A DNA stretch of 64,000 nt from Acinetobacter sp. WU_MDCI_Axc73 (GCF_025562455.1 NZ_JAHPRO010000002.1:124001-188000); one strand, 5' to 3'; positions 28,770 to 38,365 are shown, numbered from the stretch's first letter. The notes: a model not told the origin generated them from the letters alone. Program-made: numbers and translations.

Positions 28770-28791
28770 ATAAAGCTGTTTAAAGTTGATT

Positions 28792-28819
28792 AAAAAAATC
28801 CGCCGCGGCGGATTTTTTT
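28792..28819. terminator. Intrinsic terminator of pnp
   Basis: AAAAAATCCGCC / GGCGGATTTTTT form a palindromic GC-rich stem flanked by A and T runs, so it can work in both directions for pnp and the convergent small gene. Confidence 0.95.
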
Positions 28820-28834
28820 ATGCTCAGCTATCCA

Positions 28835-29050
28835 CTATTGTTCTGCTTGTTTCAGCATTTTATAGAGTTCATCTTTGAGTTTTAATTTCTGACGTTTTAA
28901 GTTTTCAATTTCATCTAAACCGCTGGTTACAGGATTTTGCTCTAGACGAATAATTTCGTGATCAAGCGCATTGTGTTCTTCAAAAACTTTGGAAAAATGA
29001 GCATCATCTTGTTTGAGTTGGCTAATTAGAGTGCGATATTCTGGGAACAT
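28835..29050 (-). CDS. YdcH-family (DUF465) small protein
   Basis: A 71-residue helical hairpin protein with the DUF465 pattern: MFPEYRTLISQLKQDD at the start, an HNALDHEI turn, then the conserved LKRQKLKLKDELYKML helix. Function unknown; members are small, abundant, coiled-coil-like proteins. AAGGTG lies before the ATG. It converges on pnp. Confidence 0.88.
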   Translation of the reverse strand: MFPEYRTLISQLKQDDAHFSKVFEEHNALDHEIIRLEQNPVTSGLDEIENLKRQKLKLKDELYKMLKQAEQ

Positions 29051-29396
29051 AAATTCACCTTTATACTGTGTTTAAATTCATCTGTCTGATTTGAGTATGC
29101 GTGAAACTCACAAGAAAAGATCGTAAAAAGCATGGACGAACCATACAGACTTAATCCTTAATCCTTAATAATAGTAGGTCTTTGTGCTAAAATGTAGCAG
29201 TCGAGTTTGGTGAATATTTTTTGAGTTGTGTAACATTTGACCATAGTGAATGTTGCATTGTAATTTTGAGCATCAGGCTTCGATCGCTGATCATCACTCT
29301 CCATTGAAATTGAATATTGTCCTCAATTGCACAGTACTTAAGTTTTTATTTAAAGATTTATGCTAAAAATAACAATAGAAATTAAGAGATACTGTT
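29051..29396. other. Intergenic region upstream of the CorA-type gene
   Basis: A 346-base AT-rich gap between divergent genes. It contains a short direct repeat (TAATCCT TAATCCT TAAT near 29152-29170) and a possible -10 (GCTAAAATG near 29189), but nothing that I can name. No coding frame is convincing and no RNA motif was recognised. Confidence 0.5.
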
Positions 29397-30620
29397 ATGC
29401 AGATTTATTATTTTTATCGGCACACTACAGAACAATATGTGTTTTTAAGCCGTGAACATCAAACCGATCATCCGTTGATTTTTCAATGGGTAGATTGTTT
29501 ACGTGAAGATGTGATCAATCATGCAAAAGAATGGCAAAAAAAAATTAAAGCGATTACAGATATTAGCATTAACGAATTTCATATTCGGGATATTTTAAAT
29601 ATTGATCATCCTTGTGATTTTGACACTATGGAAGATTACGATGTTCTGATCTTTAGAAAAATTATTACGCCAGAAGATCATATCGAAAATAACAATGGTG
29701 TAAGCGAGCAACATGAAAGTATCTTTGGACTGGCGACTACACCGATTAGCTTTATAGTGAGCCAGCATATTCTGGTCAGTGTCAGAGAAAAGGGTAATCA
29801 AGCGGTAGATAATTATGTACAACGTTTTCAGAGTATTTTGCAGCGCAGCATCAAGGAGCAAAATAAGCCCAGAAAACTGCCTCAAAGTCCGATTGATTTA
29901 AGTTTGAGATTGCTTAATACCATTATTGATGGTTATCTCGCATTGCGAACTCCGCTCACCCGTCGTGTTGAACATTGGCAGCGGGAACTGTTGCAAGGGC
30001 GAAAGCGTTTTAATCAATGGCCACAGCTTTTTCAAGAGAACATGGCATTTCAGCAAGTTGAAAACTTATGTGAAGAACAGATTGAAACTTTGCAGGAACT
30101 ACGTGATGAATTGGTGGAAAATTATCACCATTTGATAGGTGAACATGCCACCGAATCTCCTGATCTATTATTAGTGCGTATGAATGATTTGGTGAGTCAT
30201 TTAGAACGCACTCAAAAACATACCTCACGTTTGCGTATGGCGATTCAGTCTGCGATTGACTTGCACTTCAATGCGATTGCCAATCAAACTAATGAAAATA
30301 TGCGTATTTTGGCTATTATTACCGCTGTATTTGCACCGTTAACCTTATTAACAGGGGTTTACGGGATGAACTTTGAATTTATTCCAGGCTTAAAGTCGCC
30401 ACTGGGCTTTTGGATGATGCTTGGCGTGATGCTCTTGTGTACTGTCCTACTACTCTATTATTTTTATCGACAACATCTGGTGGGCCGTGGTGAAAAAAGT
30501 GTGATTGAGCTTTTGGCACAACAAAAGCGCCAGCATAACGTAAATTTGTTTTGGTTTCTGGATTATGAACCTTTAAAGCAAACCCTTAAAGAAGTTGAAA
30601 AGATGACCAAGCTTAAATAA
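29397..30620 (+). CDS. CorA-family divalent cation transporter
   Basis: A 407-residue CorA-type protein. The long soluble N-terminal part (to about 305) forms the funnel, and two C-terminal transmembrane helices are separated by the signature YGMNFEFIPGL (about 321-331), the GMN selectivity motif. The C-terminal tail is longer than in E. coli CorA and basic (QQKRQHN). It probably moves Mg2+ or a related divalent ion; CorA and ZntB both carry GMN, so the direction and ion cannot be told. It lies upstream of the fluoride riboswitch but is not clearly linked to it. Confidence 0.88.
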   Translation: MQIYYFYRHTTEQYVFLSREHQTDHPLIFQWVDCLREDVINHAKEWQKKIKAITDISINEFHIRDILNIDHPCDFDTMEDYDVLIFRKIITPEDHIENNNGVSEQHESIFGLATTPISFIVSQHILVSVREKGNQAVDNYVQRFQSILQRSIKEQNKPRKLPQSPIDLSLRLLNTIIDGYLALRTPLTRRVEHWQRELLQGRKRFNQWPQLFQENMAFQQVENLCEEQIETLQELRDELVENYHHLIGEHATESPDLLLVRMNDLVSHLERTQKHTSRLRMAIQSAIDLHFNAIANQTNENMRILAIITAVFAPLTLLTGVYGMNFEFIPGLKSPLGFWMMLGVMLLCTVLLLYYFYRQHLVGRGEKSVIELLAQQKRQHNVNLFWFLDYEPLKQTLKEVEKMTKLK

Positions 30621-30675
30621 AACCCGAATGGATTGTTCAACTTCACATTTGAATTTTACTCGGTTAGACTAGAGC

Positions 30676-30750
30676 TACAGGAGATGGCATTCCTCCTGCT
30701 ACAAACCGCCAGTGATTGGCTGATGATGCCTACGTCCCCGCATTTGACAG
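30676..30750 (+). promoter_or_regulatory. Fluoride riboswitch (crcB motif)
   Basis: The stretch from 30676 has the conserved order of the fluoride aptamer: GGAGATGGCATTCCTCC (P1/pseudoknot loop region), AACCGCC, then GGCTGATGATGCCTACG. It is followed at once by an expression platform: CCTACG-TCCC pairs with GGGA-GCGTAGG (30728-30750). The downstream gene encodes the CrcB/Fluc fluoride channel, the classical partner. The platform has no strong T-run, so translation control is as likely as termination control. Confidence 0.93.
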
Positions 30751-30807
30751 GGAGCGTAGGTGTACGTGCTCTGTTGAATAAAAATGATTTTGGAGCATGA
30801 AAAAATT

Positions 30808-31188
30808 ATGTATTATTCTCTGATTGCAATTGCGTTGGGTTCAATTATTGGCGGCTGGTCACGCTGGTTTTTAGGACTCAAACTTAACAGCACCTTTCAA
30901 AATATTCCTTTAGGTACGCTATTTGCTAATCTGATCGGCGGTTTTATCATCGGCTTTGCAATTGCTTATTTTGCAAATAGTCATTTAAGTCCAAATTATA
31001 AATTGTTTGTAATCACAGGGTTTTGTGGTGGACTGACCACATTTTCTACCTTCTCAGCAGAAGTTGTAAATTTATTACAGCAGCAAAAATTTTCATTGGC
31101 TATTTTAATGATTGGTCTTCATTTGCTGGGTTCTCTAATTTGCACATTTTTAGGCATATTATCCTATCAATGGATTGCACAGCATTAA
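30808..31188 (+). CDS. crcB: CrcB/Fluc fluoride ion channel
   Basis: A small four-helix membrane protein that dimerises to export fluoride. Conserved marks are GSIIGGWSRWFLG at the N terminus, PLGTLFANLIGGFIIGF, and GFCGGLTTFSTFSAE (the phenylalanine/threonine F- pathway and Na+ site region). I start at the ATG at 30808 (126 residues; MYYSLIAIALGS), which has GGAG upstream and matches how the family begins in Acinetobacter; the in-frame ATG at 30784 would add eight polar residues without a ribosome site. It is controlled by the fluoride riboswitch in front. Confidence 0.95.
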   Translation: MYYSLIAIALGSIIGGWSRWFLGLKLNSTFQNIPLGTLFANLIGGFIIGFAIAYFANSHLSPNYKLFVITGFCGGLTTFSTFSAEVVNLLQQQKFSLAILMIGLHLLGSLICTFLGILSYQWIAQH

Positions 31189-31210
31189 TGTCTATGAATT
31201 ACACCTTAGG

Positions 31211-31720
31211 TTAAAAATTTTGAATTTTGAGCCATTTACTGACTCTGTTTTTGGCATTGAGATACGGTGAAGCCGTATTAAATTGAATCATGCGGCCCAT
31301 TGTCCATTGGTTGTACCAGCTTTTTTCATACAGTTCGGCATTGGTTTTTGTTTCAATCAGCTCAATCATGCGAGTTTTGCTTAAGCTGAGCCGTTTGATG
31401 AGCAAAGCGTAGTTAAGATCGCTATAATCCTGATAAAATTTCTGAGCAAGTTGACCCAGCTGATTCCATTTATAGCCTGTTTCAGGAAAATCAATGGTTT
31501 TTCCAGAAGCATCCATAGACAGCCACTTCAAAACTAACTCGTTCCAGCCAATTAAATAAGCCAGAAGATTGCATATACTCATCTGGCTGCCTTTAACATG
31601 TCCATCTAATGTTTGTTGCTGCGTTTGTTCAACTGGAACTTTATCGAGTTGTTGGATGAGTTTATTAAAATTGGTTTCAATCGCATTTAATAATTCATTT
31701 TTATTTTGAGGTACAGCCAT
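31211..31720 (-). CDS. ClbS/DfsB-family four-helix bundle protein
   Basis: A 169-residue protein of the DUF1706 / ClbS-DfsB family. Marks are PQNKNELLNAIETNFNKL at the start, the SICNLLAYLIGWNELVLKW helix (about 49-67), the FPETGYKWNQLGQLAQ segment and the C-terminal GRMIQFNTASPY with NRVSKWLK. ClbS from the colibactin locus hydrolyses the toxin's cyclopropane to protect the host; the role of the wider family is mostly unknown. No natural-product genes lie nearby, so the name refers only to the fold family. It converges with crcB. Confidence 0.85.
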   Translation of the reverse strand: MAVPQNKNELLNAIETNFNKLIQQLDKVPVEQTQQQTLDGHVKGSQMSICNLLAYLIGWNELVLKWLSMDASGKTIDFPETGYKWNQLGQLAQKFYQDYSDLNYALLIKRLSLSKTRMIELIETKTNAELYEKSWYNQWTMGRMIQFNTASPYLNAKNRVSKWLKIQNF

Positions 31721-31813
31721 TGTGATTCTCTGAAGATAAGTTTCATTCAGCTCTAATCTATTTTATGTCCAGAAAATTTCGCGATAATTGGCCTTATCGC
31801 GAATATAAAATGA

Positions 31814-32146
31814 TCATGCTTGATTTGAACGAATTTGTCGGCGTAACTGATGAACCTCATCAATCAAATCCAGCATAACCGACACCGCAGAAAGACTGGC
31901 ATCAAAGTCACGTTGTAAACGATAAGCACGTCGTGCGCGAATCACATCTGTACTAGAAAAACGGTATTGTTGAGGGTGACCTGAAGTCGATAAAATATCG
32001 TACTCGATTAATTGTAAAATCCATTCAGGACTTTGACCACTGACTTGTGCAAAGTGAGTCAAATCAAAAGTACACTGCTCATCAATGACTTCTGCTTCAT
32101 TCAATCCGTTATATGTGATTTCACGATAATGAATAGTCGGCATCAT
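31814..32146 (-). CDS. cbpM: CbpM, chaperone modulator of CbpA
   Basis: A 110-residue MerR-like protein with the fold of CbpM: TFDLTHFAQVSGQSPEWILQLIEYDI and a GHPQQYRFSSTDVIRARRAYRLQRDF helix-turn-helix-like region, then a coiled coil. It lies eight bases after cbpA on the same strand. In E. coli CbpM binds the J domain of CbpA and blocks its DnaK co-chaperone and DNA-binding functions. Confidence 0.9.
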   Translation of the reverse strand: MMPTIHYREITYNGLNEAEVIDEQCTFDLTHFAQVSGQSPEWILQLIEYDILSTSGHPQQYRFSSTDVIRARRAYRLQRDFDASLSAVSVMLDLIDEVHQLRRQIRSNQA

Positions 32147-32154
32147 TTAGCTCC

Positions 32155-33099
32155 TTATGAACGTGGTGTAAAGGATGCAAAGGCTTGAGCAAAGTTCTCA
32201 TAAGCTTGCTGTTGCTCTGCGGTTGTGGCGGTAGGTAGTACGATATTTAAGACCAAATAGAGATTACCTGTGGTTTTATTTGGAATCCCTTTATCTTTCA
32301 GGCGAAGTTGTTGACCTGTTTTGGCATTTTTCGGCAAATTAACGCCTAACTTACCCGCAGGAGTATTCACTTCAATTTTTTGCCCCAATGCGGCTTCCCA
32401 TGGAGCAACATCAATTGTTGCATAGACGTCCGCACCCTCTACCCGTAAACGGTCGGTGTCTTTATATTTGATTTCAATATAAAGATCGCCATTTTCACCG
32501 CCATTAATACCACTTTGACCTTGTCCACTTAAGCGAATTTGCTGACCTTCTTTCATGCCTTTAGGAATTTTAACCTGTAAGGTTTTACGTTGAACCTCAG
32601 GTTCACCGTAGGCATTGACAGTTGGAATTTGAAGCGTAATATTCTGAGTGGTTCCATGATAGGCAATCTCGACATCTACTTCGATACTGGCATGTTGGTC
32701 TTCGCCGCGATAACTGCGCTTTTGTCGTTGATACTGATAATCGCCTCCGCCAAAACCTGAACCAAATCGACCAAATAGATCTTCAAAGCCCTGAAAGTCA
32801 GATGCATTTCCTTGACGATAGAATTGTGCGTCGTCAAAGCCACCAGACGCACCCTGAGCCCCTTGCCCAAATCCTGCAAAGCCTTGAGGATGATCCAGCA
32901 TTTGATCATATTCAGCCTTTTTAGTGGCATCACCCAGCGTATCGTAGGCGACATTAATCGCCTGCATTTTAGTTTCGGCGTCTGCTTCTTTACTAATATC
33001 AGGATGATATTTCTTTGCTAATTTACGATAGGCTTTCTTAATTTCGTCTGCTGAGGCGCTTCGTGTAACCCCGAGTTCTTCATAGTAGTTTTTTGCCAT
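32155..33099 (-). CDS. cbpA: CbpA, DnaJ-class co-chaperone and DNA-binding protein
   Basis: A 314-residue class II J protein: an N-terminal J domain (YYEELGVTRSASADEIKKAYRK, HPD at about 32-34), a G/F-rich linker (about 75-130), two beta-barrel client domains and no zinc finger between them, ending with an amphipathic helix. That layout, followed by cbpM, marks CbpA rather than DnaJ. It stimulates DnaK ATPase and can bind curved DNA in stationary phase. Downstream cbpM completes the operon. Confidence 0.94.
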   Translation of the reverse strand: MAKNYYEELGVTRSASADEIKKAYRKLAKKYHPDISKEADAETKMQAINVAYDTLGDATKKAEYDQMLDHPQGFAGFGQGAQGASGGFDDAQFYRQGNASDFQGFEDLFGRFGSGFGGGDYQYQRQKRSYRGEDQHASIEVDVEIAYHGTTQNITLQIPTVNAYGEPEVQRKTLQVKIPKGMKEGQQIRLSGQGQSGINGGENGDLYIEIKYKDTDRLRVEGADVYATIDVAPWEAALGQKIEVNTPAGKLGVNLPKNAKTGQQLRLKDKGIPNKTTGNLYLVLNIVLPTATTAEQQQAYENFAQAFASFTPRS

Positions 33100-33205
33100 A
33101 AAAGCTCTTTTAAAATTGGGTTCTATTTCTTTTAATTATGGTGATGAACTGAGTAATTACAAGACAATAAGCATAGTAAAATGTTGATGTTTGGAAAATG
33201 AAACA

Positions 33206-33245
33206 CAGCAAAAAGCCTTCAAATCTCAGGATTTTGAAGGCTTTT
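33206..33245 (-). terminator. Intrinsic terminator of hslO
   Basis: AAAAGCCTTCAAA and TTTTGAAGGCTTTT form a stem with a short loop; on the minus strand it is followed by T's and lies about 24 bases after the hslO stop. Confidence 0.9.
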
Positions 33246-33268
33246 ATTGGCATGATATGAGATGTCTT

Positions 33269-34144
33269 TTAGCTTAAATGCTCGCCAAATAAACCTAATG
33301 CTTCTTCCGCAGTAAAAGTATATTGAGTATTACAGAATTGGCAGTCCATACAAATTGGATTTTGTTCAGTCAGTGTTTCACGTACTGACTCCACACCAAT
33401 TTGAATCAGAGCATCGGCACAACGCTCTTTAGAACAGGTACAACCAAATTTGAGATGCTCAACTTCTGGCAAGCGTACTTGCTCCTCATTATACAGACGA
33501 TACAAAATTTCATTGGCTGAAAGTTCGGTCAGTTCTTCTGCCTTGAGTGTTTCAGTTAACATGGTCAAACGTGGCCAAATGTCTTGATCAATCAACTGCT
33601 GTTCTTCTTCATTGTTACGTGGAAGTAGTTGAATCAATAACCCCCCAGAGCGTTTCGGAGTGGTTGCCAATACAATATGGGTCGGAATCTGAGCAGATAA
33701 ATCATAATACTGCATTAAACAACCTGCCAGTGTTGGTTGATCCAACGGAACAATGCCCTGATAACGATCACCAAATTCGGGTTCAATATTAATAAACAAT
33801 ACTGGATTTTGTAGACTGCCTAATACTACGCTGCTGTCTGTACCTTCCTGAAAGTGTGGGTCTTGTTCATAATCTGCCAAAGCACGGATTTCACCCAAAT
33901 GGTTACACTCTGCCATTGCCCATTTAAATGTCCCTGAAGCTTGGATTTGTAAGCTAATACGACCTTTAATTTTTAAGGTACTGGCCAGTAACGCGGTTGC
34001 GCTCAGCATTTCTCCCAAGAGTGCTTTGACCGCAGGCATATAATCACGTTGTGCTAAAATGGTTTGCAAGGATTCTTCAAGATGAACCACTTCTCCACGA
34101 ACAGGGCAGTCTTCAATATAAAAACGTTGGCGTAGATCAGACAT
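33269..34144 (-). CDS. hslO: HslO (Hsp33), redox-regulated holdase chaperone
   Basis: The 291-residue Hsp33. The C-terminal zinc-binding switch is CTCSKERC at about residues 238-245 and CMDCQFC at about 268-274, carrying the C-x-C and C-x-x-C pair that releases zinc on oxidation. The N-terminal substrate-binding domain has LLGEMLSATALLASTLK. It protects proteins under oxidative and heat stress. I start at the ATG at 34144 (MSDLRQRF), which has a GGAG six bases upstream; the in-frame ATG at 34156 overlaps that ribosome site. Confidence 0.96.
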   Translation of the reverse strand: MSDLRQRFYIEDCPVRGEVVHLEESLQTILAQRDYMPAVKALLGEMLSATALLASTLKIKGRISLQIQASGTFKWAMAECNHLGEIRALADYEQDPHFQEGTDSSVVLGSLQNPVLFINIEPEFGDRYQGIVPLDQPTLAGCLMQYYDLSAQIPTHIVLATTPKRSGGLLIQLLPRNNEEEQQLIDQDIWPRLTMLTETLKAEELTELSANEILYRLYNEEQVRLPEVEHLKFGCTCSKERCADALIQIGVESVRETLTEQNPICMDCQFCNTQYTFTAEEALGLFGEHLS

Positions 34145-34194
34145 ATTTTTCTCCATAACCCTGTCTTAATGGTGTCTTTATTGTAAAATACAAG

Positions 34195-36048
34195 TCAATT
34201 GTGATCATCTCGCGTCACATTAATACGGTGCTTTTGTGTGTCGTTTTCTATACCACGTTGTAAATTAACACCTGAACTGACAGGTCGATTTCTTTCATCG
34301 CTTTCAAACAAATGTTCAAGTTCCGCTAGCATATTACGATGCGTTTCAACGATCTTTTGTTCATCTGTATAAATACTTTGCTGTCTCGCTAACAATTTTT
34401 CATCATAATCACGGAAGGTTTCGATATTTTCATAGGCCTGTTCGGCAGAAATTCCCAGATCACAGAGTACTCGATAAGCCATGCCGAGCGAGGATAAATA
34501 GGTTTCACGCCAGATATACTCAATTCCCAGATCACGTAGTAAATGCACATGATGTCGATCACGAGCGCGGACAAACAGTTTAATTTCAGGATAATTCAGC
34601 CGAATGTGTCGTGCGACATTCATGTTATCTTCTACATCATCAACCGCCAGAACAAGAATACGCGCCTTTTCAATACCTGCCGCACGTAAAATTTCGGGCT
34701 TTGTGACATCTCCATAATATAGCGTTCCACCGTAACGTCTGACAAAATCAATACGCTGCATGTTATTGTCAATCGCGGTAAAACTAAAATGATGTAATCT
34801 CGCGATGCGCGCAATAATCTGACCAAAACGACCAAAACCTGCAATGATAATCGGATGATCATGGGCAGGAATATCATCGTATTCGGGTGCTTTGTCCTTA
34901 AATAGAACAGGCACAATTTTTGAGGTCATGAGCCAGTATAAAACGGGAGTTAGCATCATGGATAATGTCACGATCAGGGTGACGGGTTCCACCAGTGCTT
35001 GAGTGAGTACTTGTTCACTTTTTGCTGCACTCAGTACAACAAAGGCAAATTCCCCACCTTGTGCTAAACAAGTTCCCATCAGCAGGCTATTTTTCCAACT
35101 ATACTGATTAAATCGCGCAATCCCCGTTAAAATGATCAGTTTGATCAGCATTAAACTGATTGCTCCACCAATAATCAGCCACGGCATATCGACAAAAAGT
35201 GAAATCTGAGTGGTCATCCCTACAGTCATAAAGAATAGACCAAGTAATAATCCCTTGAATGGCGCTATACTGGCTTCAAGCTCGTGACGAAACTCGGAAT
35301 CAGCGAGTAAGACCCCAGTCAAAAATGCACCAAGTGTAGTACTGATACCTAGTAAATCCATTAGTAAGACTACGGCTAATACGATAAATAAACCAACCGC
35401 AGTAATGAGTTCACTTGCACCACTATCAACGACAAAACGAAAGAAATAACGCAGAATATATCGGCTAAATAGAAATAAACCTGTAAATGTCGCGACAATA
35501 GCAGCAAAGTAAGCAATTCCATGATGTGTGGTCTGTGTGCCAGCGAGGAGAGGAATCACAGCTAATAACGGAATTGCCGCAATATCTTGAAAAAGTAAAA
35601 TGGAAAAGGATGATTGCCCATGAGTTGTATTGAGTTGTTGTTTTTCACTTAATAATTGTAAGATAAAGGCCGTTGAAGACAGTGCCAACGCAAAACCGAT
35701 CACAAAACTACTGGCTAGATTTTGCTTGAATAGGAATAGTGTGATAAGCATTAAAATCACACCTGTGAGCACCACTTGCATGCTTCCCATGACAAAAATG
35801 GAATGTCGCATTTCCCATAAACGCTGTGGGCGAAGTTCCAATCCAATAATAAACATCAATAAAATCACACCAAAATCAGCCAGATGCATAATTGCATTGG
35901 CATCACGGGCAATATTTAAAACACTTGGCCCAAGTAAAATACCAGTAAAGAGATAACCTAGTACTGTGGCGATCCCAAAGCGTTTACCTAATGGTACCAA
36001 GAGTAAAGCTGCGCCTAAAAATAAGGTGATTTGTAATAATAATGACAT
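34195..36048 (-). CDS. Kef-type monovalent cation:H+ antiporter (CPA2 family)
   Basis: A 617-residue protein. The first 380 residues form about 12 transmembrane helices of the Na+/H+ exchanger fold, with helix-break motifs LGYLFTGILLGPS and GISTTLGAFLTGVLLADSEF, and GGEFAFVVLS. An RCK (TrkA-N) domain follows (about 395-515), with a Rossmann nucleotide site IIAGFGRFGQIIAR and acidic DNNMQR. This is the KefB/KefC architecture: proton-coupled K+ efflux, gated in E. coli by glutathione adducts. No KefF/KefG ancillary gene lies beside it, so the gating signal is uncertain. Confidence 0.9.
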   Translation of the reverse strand: MSLLLQITLFLGAALLLVPLGKRFGIATVLGYLFTGILLGPSVLNIARDANAIMHLADFGVILLMFIIGLELRPQRLWEMRHSIFVMGSMQVVLTGVILMLITLFLFKQNLASSFVIGFALALSSTAFILQLLSEKQQLNTTHGQSSFSILLFQDIAAIPLLAVIPLLAGTQTTHHGIAYFAAIVATFTGLFLFSRYILRYFFRFVVDSGASELITAVGLFIVLAVVLLMDLLGISTTLGAFLTGVLLADSEFRHELEASIAPFKGLLLGLFFMTVGMTTQISLFVDMPWLIIGGAISLMLIKLIILTGIARFNQYSWKNSLLMGTCLAQGGEFAFVVLSAAKSEQVLTQALVEPVTLIVTLSMMLTPVLYWLMTSKIVPVLFKDKAPEYDDIPAHDHPIIIAGFGRFGQIIARIARLHHFSFTAIDNNMQRIDFVRRYGGTLYYGDVTKPEILRAAGIEKARILVLAVDDVEDNMNVARHIRLNYPEIKLFVRARDRHHVHLLRDLGIEYIWRETYLSSLGMAYRVLCDLGISAEQAYENIETFRDYDEKLLARQQSIYTDEQKIVETHRNMLAELEHLFESDERNRPVSSGVNLQRGIENDTQKHRINVTRDDHN

Positions 36049-36136
36049 GGATGACCTTGATCGTTGAGCTCAGTTCCTTTTATCTCACTAGTATAAACAT
36101 CATTTAAAAGAGGATAGATGCCAGATCATGAACATT

Positions 36137-38365
36137 TTAGTTAAATTCCTGTGGATCAACATCAATCGATAACCGTAGTTGATGCTGTTTTGGTAAATGT
36201 ACCACTTGCGCCCACCATTGCCGTAAAAAAAAGTGCATACGTGCGCGATCTTGCGACAAGATCACCATATGTGCCCGATAACGTCCAGCTTTTCGTTCCA
36301 TTGGCGCGGGAATGGGTCCCCAAATCTCAATGCTATCCTGCGCCATTAACTGTAATTGGGCAGCGATGTCAGCTAAGAATTGCTGACTATAATCACGGTT
36401 TTTAGAATCTGAACGAATCAATACCGCGTAACGATAAGGCGGCAATAAAGCCGCTTTACGCTCTTGGAGCATATGTTTGGCTACTGCACGATAATCTTTT
36501 TCGATCAGCGTGGTGAGCATGGGATGATCAGGTCTCAGAGTCTGTAAATAAACTTCACCTTTGTGCTCCCCACGTCCTGCGCGACCAGAGACTTGTACGA
36601 TCAATTGTGCAGTACGTTCTGGCGCACGAATATCAACAGAAAGTAAACCAGCATCGATATCTAAAATCGCAACTAATGTGACATATGGAAAATGATGCCC
36701 TTTAGCGAGCATCTGGGTTCCGAGCAAGATCACTGGTTTGTTTTGTTGAATCCGATCATAAATCTTTTGCCAGCTTCCTACTCGACTCGTACTATCTCGA
36801 TCCACTCGAATCACATCATGATCTGGAAAGAGCTCATTTAGATGTTCTTCAACTTTTCCTGTACCAGCCCCTAGCGTTTTTAGTGTTTGATGCTGACATT
36901 CAGGACATTGATCAGGCAAACGCTGAATTGTACCGCAGTGATGACAGTGCAAATAAGAATATGGTTGGGTATGTAAAGTAAAATGTGCATCGCAATGTGG
37001 ACAATTGGCTTGCCAACCACAGCTTTCGCAAACCAAAACAGGTGCATAACCACGCCGATTTAAGAAGATTAAAACTTGTTCTTTCTTCTCTAATGTCTTT
37101 TTAATTTGATCAATGAGTTGTTGGCTTAAACCGTGCTGTTTTTTTGCAACTTTTAAATCGATCACATGCATTTTAGGCATGAGGGCTACACCAGCACGTT
37201 GATTCAACTGTAGTCGCGTTACCTTTTCCTGTTCCACCAGATGGTAACTGTCGATACTGGGTGTTGCTGATCCTAAAATAACAGGGCAGTTTTCCAAATG
37301 CCCCCGATATAGCGCCACATCGCGCGCATGGTAACGAAAGCCTTCCTGCTGCTTATAAGAGATATCATGCTCTTCATCTAGAATAATCAGGCCTAAATTG
37401 TGTAAAGGCGTATAAATTGCAGAACGTGTTCCTAAAATAATCGACGCTTTGCCCATTTTGGCCTGTTGCCATGCTTGCAAGCGTTTAGAATCATTTAGGC
37501 CAGAATGCATCAAAGCTACATCGCAATGAAAACGGGATTTAAAACGAGAAATCGTTTGTGGGGTCAACCCAATTTCAGGAACCAAGACCAAGACTTGTTT
37601 ACCTTGTTTTAACACTTCGTACATGATGTGCAAATAAACTTCAGTTTTACCGCTGCCTGTTAAGCCATCAAGTAAAAAAGCCTGATAGTGATTGAGAGAG
37701 CGAATCACTTGATCAATCGCTTTTTTTTGGTCTTCATTTGCTTTGAGGGGCATCTGAGCCAATTGGATGGGCATGGGTTTAAAATCTTGCGGTTCTAAAT
37801 GGCATTCCACTAGATCTTTCTTTGCCAAAGAACGTAAGGTTGCTGTTTCTACCCCACTTAAATTTAAAATATTCTCAGTTGTTCCAGCAGGATGGAGTTT
37901 TAAAATTTGGTAAGCCTCAAACTGCTTTTGCGAGCGTTTGAGTTTAGATTCTGCATCTTCAAAAGGTTTAATTTTCCATATATGCGCCAGAATATCTAAG
38001 GGTTTACCTTGTCGTAATAAAGCAGGCAAAGCGGCTTGTATAACTTCACCAATGGGAAACTGATAATACTGAGCCGACCATGTCAACAAAGTTAAAACTT
38101 TTTCATCTAAAATTGCTTCATCATCGAGAAGTTCATTGATCGCTTTGAGTTGAAAACGCAGGTCAAGAGGAATATCTGGACTTATCTTTTCAATAATGAT
38201 GCCAATGAGTTTTTGTCGACCAAAAGGAATAGCTACACGTGCGCCAACTTGAGCTTGCAGATATTGGGTCTGAGTTAAGCTGTAATCAAAGGTCTCATAC
38301 AGATACACAGGTACAGCGACCCTAATACGGTAAATCTCTGTTTCAGGTGGCGGCGTGTTTGGCAT
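36137..38365 (-). CDS. priA: PriA, primosomal helicase
   Basis: A 742-residue SF2 helicase that restarts stalled replication forks. Walker A is GLTGSGKTEVYLH (about 234-246), motif II is LDEEHD (about 329-334), and an SAT motif follows. The cysteine-rich zinc region, with CESCGWQANCPHC and CHHCGTIQ plus QCPECQ (about 450-500), is diagnostic of PriA. The N-terminal DNA-binding domain starts IYRIRVAVPVYLYETFDY. The late segment VSGRAGRGEHKGEV is helicase motif VI. It is divergent from gspF and has no obvious partner. Confidence 0.97.
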   Translation of the reverse strand: MPNTPPPETEIYRIRVAVPVYLYETFDYSLTQTQYLQAQVGARVAIPFGRQKLIGIIIEKISPDIPLDLRFQLKAINELLDDEAILDEKVLTLLTWSAQYYQFPIGEVIQAALPALLRQGKPLDILAHIWKIKPFEDAESKLKRSQKQFEAYQILKLHPAGTTENILNLSGVETATLRSLAKKDLVECHLEPQDFKPMPIQLAQMPLKANEDQKKAIDQVIRSLNHYQAFLLDGLTGSGKTEVYLHIMYEVLKQGKQVLVLVPEIGLTPQTISRFKSRFHCDVALMHSGLNDSKRLQAWQQAKMGKASIILGTRSAIYTPLHNLGLIILDEEHDISYKQQEGFRYHARDVALYRGHLENCPVILGSATPSIDSYHLVEQEKVTRLQLNQRAGVALMPKMHVIDLKVAKKQHGLSQQLIDQIKKTLEKKEQVLIFLNRRGYAPVLVCESCGWQANCPHCDAHFTLHTQPYSYLHCHHCGTIQRLPDQCPECQHQTLKTLGAGTGKVEEHLNELFPDHDVIRVDRDSTSRVGSWQKIYDRIQQNKPVILLGTQMLAKGHHFPYVTLVAILDIDAGLLSVDIRAPERTAQLIVQVSGRAGRGEHKGEVYLQTLRPDHPMLTTLIEKDYRAVAKHMLQERKAALLPPYRYAVLIRSDSKNRDYSQQFLADIAAQLQLMAQDSIEIWGPIPAPMERKAGRYRAHMVILSQDRARMHFFLRQWWAQVVHLPKQHQLRLSIDVDPQEFN

